Shown here one piece after another: positions 1 through 5,223 of a stretch of 5,223 bases of DNA. A program made the translations under genes and the position numbers. Origin of the DNA: Candidatus Zixiibacteriota bacterium. Its GTDB lineage: Bacteria; Zixibacteria; MSB-5A5; GN15; JACZUZ01. Position 1 is the first letter of the stretch. Every line of letters starts with the position of its first letter. The notes under the pieces were generated by a model. That model was not told the DNA's origin and did not search any database. It saw only the letters and a list, made by a program, of their open reading frames with translations. Location: contig JADFNA010000161.1 in assembly GCA_022563625.1 (NCBI GenBank), forward strand, positions 1 to 5,223, read 5' to 3'.

Positions 1-565
1 TCGTACCCGCGGCGCCATACACCAGAGCTATGCCGTACAGCAAAAAACCGGTGGCGAAGGCGCCCATGATAAAATACTTGATTGCCGCTTCGTTCGATTT
101 CGGGTTATTGCGGTCCAACCCGGCCATGACATACAGCGGCATAGACATGATTTCCAGGCCAAGAAAGATAATTATCAAATCAAAGGAGGACGCCATGACC
201 ATCATGCCGAAAATAGAAAGTAGTATCAGGGCATAATATTCTGGCCGTTCGATTTTGCGGGCGCGCATATAACTGCGCGAGATCAGAAGCGTGATAATAC
301 CGGACAGGATGAATATGAAGTTATACAAAGTGGAGAAATTGTCACGGGTGACCATGCCAAAAAATCCAGAGACGTTCATGTCCCATTGATTGACAGCCAG
401 CCAGAGTGAAATCAACAAGGCGGATATTCCAAGCTCAAAGGAAATAGCTTTTCCCCGGCGGGTTACTCCCAAAAGTAGAATCACGAAACATCCCAGCGCC
501 AGTGTGATTTCCGGCGCCAGCAGGCTGAAATTCAGATTGTCGCCTGTTAGATCGATTTTCTCCAT
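1..565 (-). CDS. nuoN: NADH-quinone oxidoreductase subunit N, 5' part (runs off left edge)
   Basis: This is the N-terminal 188 residues of NuoN, an antiporter-like proton-pumping subunit in the membrane arm of complex I (a full subunit is usually about 480 residues, 14 helices). The protein starts MEKIDLTGDN and shows several hydrophobic helices. Glu138 in the segment FLGLEIMSMPLYVMAG matches the conserved channel glutamate (E. coli Glu133). Lys163 in EAAIKYFIMGAF matches the conserved lysine at about 158 in E. coli. The following segment, FLLYGIALVYGAAGT, is typical of NuoN. The ATG at 565 is the only good start: the frame upstream is open back to a TGA at 637-635 but has no other ATG, and a TAAGGA Shine-Dalgarno site lies 4 nt before it. 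It follows the glutaredoxin-like gene and is the last expected nuo gene. Its 3' end is outside the window. The frame is intact throughout, with no sign of decay. Confidence 0.96.
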   Translation of the reverse strand, partial: MEKIDLTGDNLNFSLLAPEITLALGCFVILLLGVTRRGKAISFELGISALLISLWLAVNQWDMNVSGFFGMVTRDNFSTLYNFIFILSGIITLLISRSYMRARKIERPEYYALILLSIFGMMVMASSFDLIIIFLGLEIMSMPLYVMAGLDRNNPKSNEAAIKYFIMGAFATGFLLYGIALVYGAAGT

Positions 566-569
566 GTCA

Positions 570-575
570 TCCTTA
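570..575 (-). promoter_or_regulatory. Shine-Dalgarno site of nuoN
   Basis: The minus strand reads TAAGGA followed by the 4-nt spacer TGAC and the ATG of nuoN. The spacing is short but workable and supports the start at 565. The TAA of a 26-codon reading frame (653 to 573) is part of this site, so any ribosome finishing that frame would stop on top of it. Whether that frame is translated is not known. Confidence 0.6.
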
Positions 576-661
576 GCGTTTTATCCTTACCGGACTTACC
601 GTCTCTTTTCGCCAGTAGCCAACAATCACAACATCATGAGGCATGTACATCATCACTCAAT

Positions 662-701
662 AGCCTTCAGCGGCGCACGGCCGCAATCAATTCAGAAGCC
701 T
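662..701 (-). promoter_or_regulatory. Putative bacterial SECIS element (hairpin directly after in-frame TGA)
   Basis: On the minus strand a two-part hairpin begins at the last base of the TGA codon. The lower stem pairs AGGCTTC (701-695) with GAAGGCT (668-662) through six pairs and one G-G mismatch. A 10-nt/1-nt asymmetric internal loop follows. The upper stem pairs GCGGC (684-680) with GCCGC (674-670) around the loop CGTGC (679-675). The published bacterial SECIS consensus, as I recall it, asks for an apical loop 16-37 nt after the UGA and a G among its first two loop bases. Here 21 nt separate the UGA from the loop and the second loop base is G. There is no U-tract after the stem, so it does not look like an intrinsic terminator. 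The pairing is seen in the sequence; the SECIS role is inference. Confidence 0.55.
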
Positions 702-928
702 CACGAGCCTCCGAAGCCGAGCTTGACTTCGCCGTCCTCGACAATAACCGGCACAACTTTCTTTCCCCCGGCCAGTTCTTTAGCTTTTGTGGCAATTGAC
801 TTATCGGATTTGACATCCAACTCGGTATACGCAACGCCTCTGTCTTTGAAATCCTGCACCGCAGCCGCGCAATACGGGCAGCCAGGTTTAATGTAAATTG
901 TCACTTCAGTTGCAGTTGTGTCTGTCAT
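692..928 (-). CDS. Glutaredoxin-like protein, probable C-terminal selenoprotein (Uxx-star type)
   Basis: A small thioredoxin-fold redox protein, predicted cytosolic, with no signal peptide or membrane segment. The first strand, VTIYIKPG, leads into the active site CPYC (Cys17, Cys20, both TGC codons). A helix with AAAVQDFKDRG, the strand AYTELDV, the cis-proline segment VVPVIV (Pro60) and GFGG (71-74) follow, all standard glutaredoxin landmarks. The conventional frame stops at TGA 703-701 after 75 residues, without the C-terminal helix of classical glutaredoxins (about 80-85 residues). Reading that TGA as selenocysteine adds Sec76-Gly77-Phe78 before a second TGA at 694-692, which is the end given here. 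A SECIS-like hairpin follows the first TGA. I recall a family called Uxx-star glutaredoxin-like (seleno)proteins with just this ending. The ATG at 928 has a GGGAG site 7 nt upstream. The gene sits 65 nt after nuoM and before nuoN. The glutaredoxin fold is near certain; the Sec reading is likely but unproven. If the first TGA is a true stop, the gene ends at 701. Confidence 0.85.
701..703 (-). other. Candidate selenocysteine (UGA) recoding codon
   Basis: This TGA follows GFGGS in the glutaredoxin-like frame. It is followed in frame by GGC TTC (Gly-Phe) and a second TGA. A C-terminal Sec two residues before the stop would form a Sec-x-x-stop tail. TGA also ends nuoL and nuoJ at their expected C-termini, so TGA is an ordinary stop in this organism and general TGA reassignment is not the explanation. 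The call rests on the family ending and the adjacent hairpin. Confidence 0.6.
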
Positions 929-935
929 GATGAAT

Positions 936-940
936 CTCCC
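936..940 (-). promoter_or_regulatory. Shine-Dalgarno site of the glutaredoxin-like gene
   Basis: The minus strand reads GGGAG, then the 7-nt spacer ATTCATC, then the ATG at 928. Motif and spacing are good. The gene therefore has its own initiation signal in the 65-nt gap after nuoM and need not rely only on coupling to nuoM translation. Confidence 0.65.
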
Positions 941-993
941 GAGTAGTTTGGCCGGAGCGCAAAAGCTTTCGACCGATGTGGCCCATAACTCAT

Positions 994-2574
994 TTATTCT
1001 CTTACAAAGTTTTCCGCAGAAGCCCCGCCTGAGGAGAGGGTCCCTGGCGTTTGTTCCTCAAACATTTCTTCGCCGAAATACTCGCGCGCATTGTCGGCGC
1101 GTTTGACTTCCATCAGGATTCGCGCAACGGGCGGTTCAATTTTTTCGAACATCGCATTCGGCGCCAGGCCAATCCAGAATATTACGACTATCAGCGGAAG
1201 GAGTACGGCTTTCTCCAGAGTTGTCAGATCCAGCAGTTTTTTGTTTTCTTCGTTGTCCAGTTTGCCCCAGATGACCCGCTGGAACATCCACAGCATATAC
1301 ACCGCGGCCAGCACAACACCCGTGGTCGCCAGCGCACCGTATACCCAGTTGGCCTTGAATGCGCCAAGCAGAATCATAAACTCTCCCACAAAGCCGTTGG
1401 TCAGCGGCAGGCCGATTGAAGAGAGCGTTATGATCATGAACGCCGTGGCAAACACCGGCATAACTTTAGCGAGACCTCCAAATTCTGAAATCATGCGTGT
1501 ATGCCTCCGTTCGTAAAGCATCCCGACAATCAGGAACAAAGCGCCGGTGGAGATGCCGTGGTTAACCATCTGCAGCACGGACCCCTCCATGCCTTCCAGG
1601 TTAAATGCGAAAATACCGAGCATAACAAACCCCAGATGCGACACCGACGAAAACGCCACCAGCGACTTGACATCTTTTTGGACCATTGCCACCAGCGCTC
1701 CATAAATGATACCGATAATCGCCAGAGTTATCATCAGGGGCGCATAATCAAGCGAGGCCTCGGGGAAAATCGGCAGGCAAATACGCAGGAACCCGTAGGC
1801 GCCCATTTTCAGCAGCACACCGGCCAGAATCACCGAACCGGCAGTCGGCGCCTGCACATGCGCATCGGGCAGCCAGGTATGCAGCGGCCAGATAGGGACT
1901 TTTATAGCAAAGGCCAGCCCGAAAGCCAGGAACAACAGCCCCTGCGGTCCGGGCGCTATGTTGAGATCATACATCGAAAGCAGGTCGAAACTATACACGC
2001 CGGTTTGCGCATGATATTCAAAGTAGAGATAGAGCAGGGCCACTAACATCAGAAGCGAGCCGAACATGGTGAACAGAACAAACTTGATCGATGCGTAAAT
2101 ACGCCGGGGTCCGCCCCAGATACCGATCAGGAAGTACATGGGAATCAGCATGACTTCCCAGAAAACATAGAATAAGAACAGATCCAGCGAGACAAAAACA
2201 CCGATCATTCCGGTTAACAGAATCAGCAGTGAAGCATAGAAACCCTTGACTGAATCTTTGATAGTGTTCCATGAACTCAGTATGGCCAGAAAGGACAGCG
2301 CTGTTGTCATGACAATCAGCACCAGCGACAACCCATCGAGGCCGAGGTGATAGCGGATGCCCAGGTCCGTAGCCCAGGGCAGATTGATTTCGAATTGCAT
2401 ACGGCTGGATCCGTCGATGAATGCCACCCAGAGCCAGAACGAGATCAGCATTGTCAAGCCGCTGACAGCCAGCGCCAGAATTTTTGCGCCCTTGTCATTC
2501 CTGGCCAGAGGCATCGCCAGAGCGCCAAGTACCGGCAGAAAAACAAGCCAGCTGAGTATTTGTGATTCGAACAT
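994..2574 (-). CDS. nuoM: NADH-quinone oxidoreductase subunit M
   Basis: Complete NuoM (526 residues), the middle antiporter-like proton pump of the complex I membrane arm. Channel residues are all present: Glu140 in FYVFWEVMLIPMYFLIG (E. coli Glu144), Lys225 in AFAIKVPIWPLHTWLPDAH (Lys234), Lys256 in AGVLLKMGAYGF (Lys265) and Glu398 in NGFVGEFMILLGAF (Glu407). The constant offset of about nine residues supports an intact, in-register protein. His313 in SVSHLGFVMLG is also typical. The start at 2574 is forced: an in-frame TAA lies 12 nt upstream and no other start intervenes. The 19-nt gap after nuoL contains no clear Shine-Dalgarno motif, so initiation may depend on translational coupling with nuoL. 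After the last helix the protein carries a hydrophilic tail of nearly 40 residues (about 489-526), rich in acidic residues and ending in Ser/Gly/Ala-rich sequence, somewhat longer than in E. coli NuoM (509 residues). It ends in TAA. Confidence 0.98.
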   Translation of the reverse strand: MFESQILSWLVFLPVLGALAMPLARNDKGAKILALAVSGLTMLISFWLWVAFIDGSSRMQFEINLPWATDLGIRYHLGLDGLSLVLIVMTTALSFLAILSSWNTIKDSVKGFYASLLILLTGMIGVFVSLDLFLFYVFWEVMLIPMYFLIGIWGGPRRIYASIKFVLFTMFGSLLMLVALLYLYFEYHAQTGVYSFDLLSMYDLNIAPGPQGLLFLAFGLAFAIKVPIWPLHTWLPDAHVQAPTAGSVILAGVLLKMGAYGFLRICLPIFPEASLDYAPLMITLAIIGIIYGALVAMVQKDVKSLVAFSSVSHLGFVMLGIFAFNLEGMEGSVLQMVNHGISTGALFLIVGMLYERRHTRMISEFGGLAKVMPVFATAFMIITLSSIGLPLTNGFVGEFMILLGAFKANWVYGALATTGVVLAAVYMLWMFQRVIWGKLDNEENKKLLDLTTLEKAVLLPLIVVIFWIGLAPNAMFEKIEPPVARILMEVKRADNAREYFGEEMFEEQTPGTLSSGGASAENFVRE

Positions 2575-2593
2575 ATTTACGCCGCGTTAATTT

Positions 2594-4561
2594 TCAACGT
2601 TGTCCCAGAGAGGTGAGTGATGTCCCGCTGACATAAGCTATCAATGCAGCCCCGGCCAGAATGAGAACACCGATTGTGAAAGCGGTGGCATATGACGTCA
2701 GCCGGCCTGTTTGAACCAGCCGCAGAACTTTGGATACACCGCCAACGAGATATGCTCCACCGTTTATCAGTCCGTCGATTATTACCACATCCACAATTTT
2801 CCATAGCGCCAGCGAGAAGACATGGATCGGGCGGATGATAAATTTCTGATACAGTTCGTCAATGAAGTATTTACCATACAGCAGGCGATGCAGGCCCGCA
2901 AAAGATTCTTTTGCCTTTTCGGCGCTTTCGGGATGTTTGAGGAAATAGTGGCGGGCCAGCAAAATTGATCCGACAATCAACACCACGGCAGTGATCATCA
3001 ATGTCCATTCGGTTGAAACAGCCCCGTGGACAGCGCCTGAACTGATCAGGCCCTCTGTTTGGGCAAACACGGGCGCCAGCCAGAGTTCAAAGTAATTTGT
3101 GGCGCCAAAAATATGCGGGATGCCGATCCAGCCGCCGATCACAGACAAGACAGCCAGTATGACAAGCGGGACCGTCATCACTCTCGGTGATTCATGCAGA
3201 TGTGATTTTGTCTTTTCATCCATGCGTTCTTTTCCGAAAAATGTCATATACACCAGGCGAAACATATAAAAAGCTGTCAGCAGCGCTGTGATAAGCCCCA
3301 CAACCCAGAAAATCGGATGGCCATACTCTGAGCTGAATGATTTCCACAGGATTTCATCTTTGGAGAAAAAACCGGACATTCCGGGAATACCTGAGATCGC
3401 CAGAGTTGCGACAATGAATGTCAAGTAGGTCGTCGGCAGGTATTTTTTCAGGCCGCCCATTTTGCGCATGTCCTGCTCATTTGACATGGCATGGATCACC
3501 GATCCGGCGCCCAGGAACAGCAGCGCCTTGAAAAACGCATGTGTCATCAAATGAAATATCCCGGCGCCAAACGCCGCCACACCGCAGGCCATGAACATAT
3601 AGCCCAGCTGGCTGATTGTTGAATATGCCAGGACACGTTTGATGTCGTTTTGAAATAGTCCGATTGTTGCGGCAAAAAACGCCGTGGCGCAGCCAACAAT
3701 GGCAACGACAAGCATTGTTGTCGGCGCCATAACAAACAGTATGGAAGTTCGCGCCAGTAAATAAACACCGGCGGTTACCATAGTCGCGGCATGGATCAAC
3801 GCCGAGACCGGCGTCGGCCCCTCCATAGCGTCAGGCAGCCAGACATAGAGCGGAATCTGAGCGGATTTCCCTGCGGCGCCGAGGAATAACATCAGTGTTG
3901 CGGCGGTAATCAGGCCTCCTCCAGCGGCAAACGCGACCGGCGCTTTGGCGAATACTGTTTGGAAATCGAGTGAGCCGACTGCCCAGAAAATGATAAACAT
4001 GCCCAACAGCATTCCAAAATCACCGATACGGTTGACGATAAACGCTTTCTTGCCGGCGTCAGAGGCTGACTGTCGTTCAAACCAGAAGCCGATCAACAGA
4101 TACGAACACAATCCCACTCCCTCCCAGCCTACAAACATCAACAGGAAGTTACCCGCCAGAACGAGTGTCAGCATGGAAAATGTGAACAGATTCAAGTACG
4201 AAAAATAGCGCCCATAGCCGGGATCATTTGACATGTAGCCAATTGAGTAGATGTGAATCAATAAACCCACACCGGAGACGACCAGGACCATAATCGCCGA
4301 AAGCGGATCGAGCAGGAACGAAAAGTCCACCGAAAATGATCCAACGCTCATCCAGTTGAACCAGACATCCTTGATTACCCGCTCATCGGCCGGCAATGAC
4401 AGCAGGTCAAAAAATAGTTTTATTGATATCGCCAGCAAGACAAAAACTGATCCGCAGGCAACCAGTGACACAGTTCGTTTGGAAAGTTTCCCGGCAAAAA
4501 CGAAGTTCACCAGAAAACCGGCCAGTGGCGCCAGAGGGATGATGGGTAAAAGTGTGTTCAT
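2594..4561 (-). CDS. nuoL: NADH-quinone oxidoreductase subunit L
   Basis: Complete NuoL (655 residues), the distal antiporter-like proton pump of complex I. Landmarks in order: Asp85-Pro in SVDFSFLLDPLSAIM; Glu147 in FVGWEGVGLCSYLLIGFW (E. coli Glu144); Asp181 in VNRIGDFGMLLG (Asp178); Lys232 in GAAGKSAQIPLYVWLPDAM (Lys229); His257 in ALIHAATMVTAGVYL (His254); His337 and His341 in the LMTHAFFKALLFLGAGS region; Lys401-Asp402 in GFFSKDEIL (Lys399-Asp400). About 16 membrane helices are expected. The C-terminal third holds the long lateral helix region (about 545-620, with YGKYFIDELYQKFI) and a last anchoring helix (about 625-645), as in the family; the length is normal. The ATG at 4561 follows the nuoK stop by 34 nt and has a modest GAGAAG just upstream. 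It ends in TGA, 19 nt before nuoM. The frame is uninterrupted. Confidence 0.98.
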   Translation of the reverse strand: MNTLLPIIPLAPLAGFLVNFVFAGKLSKRTVSLVACGSVFVLLAISIKLFFDLLSLPADERVIKDVWFNWMSVGSFSVDFSFLLDPLSAIMVLVVSGVGLLIHIYSIGYMSNDPGYGRYFSYLNLFTFSMLTLVLAGNFLLMFVGWEGVGLCSYLLIGFWFERQSASDAGKKAFIVNRIGDFGMLLGMFIIFWAVGSLDFQTVFAKAPVAFAAGGGLITAATLMLFLGAAGKSAQIPLYVWLPDAMEGPTPVSALIHAATMVTAGVYLLARTSILFVMAPTTMLVVAIVGCATAFFAATIGLFQNDIKRVLAYSTISQLGYMFMACGVAAFGAGIFHLMTHAFFKALLFLGAGSVIHAMSNEQDMRKMGGLKKYLPTTYLTFIVATLAISGIPGMSGFFSKDEILWKSFSSEYGHPIFWVVGLITALLTAFYMFRLVYMTFFGKERMDEKTKSHLHESPRVMTVPLVILAVLSVIGGWIGIPHIFGATNYFELWLAPVFAQTEGLISSGAVHGAVSTEWTLMITAVVLIVGSILLARHYFLKHPESAEKAKESFAGLHRLLYGKYFIDELYQKFIIRPIHVFSLALWKIVDVVIIDGLINGGAYLVGGVSKVLRLVQTGRLTSYATAFTIGVLILAGAALIAYVSGTSLTSLGQR

Positions 4562-4595
4562 TGCTTCTCAGGATTCAGTCTCTACGCGCTTGCAG

Positions 4596-4910
4596 TTACC
4601 ATTTGAGAATGTTGAACTTTGCGGCGTCAATTGTTCCGCGCCGCCGGTAGAGGGTGATAATCAACGCCAGGCCGACTGCCGCTTCGGCCGCAGCCACAGT
4701 CAGTGTCAAAAACACCATAACATGTCCGTCGAGATTTCCGTGCATGCGCGAGAATGTTATTAAGGCCAGATTTCCCGCGTTGAGCATCAATTCAACTGAC
4801 ATAAAAATGATAATCAGATTGCGGGAAATCAGCACGCCTGCCACTCCCGTGATAAACAGCAGCGCCGACACAATCAGAAAGTGCTCTGCGCCAAGTGTCA
4901 TGCTTTCCAT
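4596..4910 (-). CDS. nuoK: NADH-quinone oxidoreductase subunit K
   Basis: Complete NuoK (104 residues from the first ATG), a three-helix membrane subunit (ND4L homologue) that links the quinone-side proton path to the antiporter subunits. The two buried glutamates are present: Glu40 in IIIFMSVELMLNAGNLAL (E. coli Glu36) and Glu76 in TVAAAEAAVGLALIITLYRRR (Glu72). The start is slightly ambiguous. The ATG at 4910 gives MESMTLGAEHF and has AGGGA 10 nt upstream. The fourth codon is also ATG (4901) and would give a 101-residue protein, nearer the usual 100-102. I prefer 4910 because of the Shine-Dalgarno match, but homologue N-termini could favour 4901. It lies 44 nt after nuoJ and 34 nt before nuoL and ends in TAA. 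Confidence 0.97.
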   Translation of the reverse strand: MESMTLGAEHFLIVSALLFITGVAGVLISRNLIIIFMSVELMLNAGNLALITFSRMHGNLDGHVMVFLTLTVAAAEAAVGLALIITLYRRRGTIDAAKFNILKW

Positions 4911-4920
4911 TGTTCAGTCA

Positions 4921-4925
4921 TCCCT
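4921..4925 (-). promoter_or_regulatory. Shine-Dalgarno site favouring the upstream nuoK start
   Basis: The minus strand has AGGGA followed by a 10-nt spacer (TGACTGAACA) and the ATG at 4910. The next in-frame ATG at 4901 would be 19 nt away from it and has only a weak GGAAAG of its own, which lies inside the coding sequence. The site therefore tips the choice to the longer protein, though the spacing is at the long end of normal. Confidence 0.45.
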
Positions 4926-4954
4926 GCTCGCTGCAGGTCTTGCAAGGGCCGTAA

Positions 4955-5223
4955 TCATGAGTCACTATTCGTTTCCGGTTCATCTTTTCTCAGCGCCAGA
5001 ACCACGGCGCCGACAATCGCCGCCAGAAGCAGAATTGAGGTTAATTCAAATCCGTACAGGTACTTGGAATACAGCAGTTCGGCCACCGGCCTGACACCAC
5101 CGAAATCCGCCAGTGATTCTGTCAGGGCGCCGAAGTTCATTTTTACCTGCGAGGTTTTTGCAAGAACATACACCAGCTCTGCGCCGACCAGTCCGGCGAC
5201 TATCAGCTTGATATAGCGGCTAG
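4955..5223 (-). CDS. nuoJ: NADH-quinone oxidoreductase subunit J, 3' part (starts beyond right edge)
   Basis: The C-terminal 88 residues of NuoJ (ND6 homologue), a membrane subunit near the quinone chamber of complex I. The frame is open from the right edge (5221 is the first full codon) to TGA at 4955. It begins with the helix SRYIKLIVAGLVGAELVYVL. The conserved NuoJ ending follows: VAELLYSKYLYGFELTSIL, then LLAAIVGAVVLALRKDE, matching the family pattern of a Tyr-Leu-x-x-Phe-Glu turn into the last helix. A short charged tail, EPETNSDS, ends it. The codon at 5173 is GTG inside the helix and is an internal valine, not a start, because the frame and the family similarity continue upstream of it. 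nuoK follows after 44 nt. Confidence 0.95.
   Translation of the reverse strand, partial: SRYIKLIVAGLVGAELVYVLAKTSQVKMNFGALTESLADFGGVRPVAELLYSKYLYGFELTSILLLAAIVGAVVLALRKDEPETNSDS

Noticed and set aside
670..684. The GC-rich hairpin as an intrinsic terminator after the glutaredoxin-like gene
   Set aside because: No run of T follows the stem on the minus strand (the next bases are TGAAGGCTATT), the stem is only 5 bp, and it starts close to the TGA as a SECIS would.
692..703. General TGA reassignment (for example TGA read as Gly or Trp) as the reason for the double TGA
   Set aside because: nuoL and nuoJ both end in TGA exactly where the family C-termini are expected, and the conserved nuo reading frames contain no internal TGA.
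878..880. Selenocysteine at the first position of the CxxC active site
   Set aside because: Both active-site codons (880-878 and 871-869) read TGC on the minus strand, so they are plain cysteines.
390..896. Long plus-strand open frame (168 codons) across the nuoN start and the glutaredoxin-like gene
   Set aside because: It is antisense to two well-supported genes and to the spacer between them, has low-complexity Ser/Pro-rich content, no recognisable domain and no good ribosome site. It is a shadow of minus-strand codon use.
1501..2046. Plus-strand open frame of 181 codons inside nuoM
   Set aside because: It is fully antisense to conserved NuoM helices and its translation is His/Gln/Arg-rich, as expected from the reverse complement of membrane-protein codons.
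4898..4921. Seven-codon ATG frame overlapping the nuoK start
   Set aside because: Too short to distinguish from chance; its ATG is formed by the end of the nuoK Shine-Dalgarno region.
4955..5173. A separate short gene starting at the GTG at 5173
   Set aside because: The same frame continues open to the right edge with NuoJ-like membrane sequence, so the GTG is an internal valine codon of nuoJ.
1..5223. Frequent GGCGCC and GCCAG words across the window as possible dispersed repeats or protein-binding motifs
   Set aside because: They fall in coding frames as Gly-Ala codon pairs and CTG-GC junctions of membrane proteins, with no regular spacing or flanking conservation.

Overview
The window is the distal part of a bacterial respiratory complex I (NADH-quinone oxidoreductase, nuo) operon. 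All genes lie on the minus strand, so reading starts at the right edge: the 3' end of nuoJ, then complete nuoK, nuoL and nuoM, a small glutaredoxin-like gene, and the 5' part of nuoN, which runs off the left edge. Every nuo subunit is recognised from hallmark residues: the paired membrane glutamates of NuoK, and the Glu/Lys proton-channel residues of the three antiporter-like subunits NuoL, NuoM and NuoN. Intergenic gaps are short (44, 34, 19, 65 and about 126 nt). No terminator or convincing promoter is visible, so this looks like one transcription unit.

The J-K-L-M-N order is the usual bacterial one, interrupted only by the small gene between nuoM and nuoN. GC content looks close to 50 percent. 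The phylum cannot be fixed from this window. The gene style suits an anaerobe-rich lineage such as Desulfobacterota or the FCB/Zixibacteria area, but that is a guess.

The most interesting spot is the 3' end of the glutaredoxin-like gene. The conceptual protein (75 aa, CPYC active site, cis-Pro, GFGG near the end) stops at a TGA directly after GFGGS. The frame continues for exactly two codons, Gly-Phe, to a second TGA. If the first TGA is read as selenocysteine, the 78-aa product ends in Sec-Gly-Phe-stop, the arrangement I recall for 'Uxx-star' glutaredoxin-like selenoproteins. A hairpin with a 5-bp GC-only upper stem and a CGUGC apical loop starts at this TGA, with 21 nt between codon and loop, which fits the bacterial SECIS consensus. 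The ordinary annotation (stop at the first TGA) would miss this.

Functionally, NuoJ/K carry the linking part of the membrane proton path and NuoL/M/N are the three antiporter-like proton pumps. The glutaredoxin-like protein is presumably cytosolic. Its role beside complex I is unknown; a thiol/selenol redox link to respiration or to complex I maturation is only an inference. No stretch above 300 bases lacks a gene.
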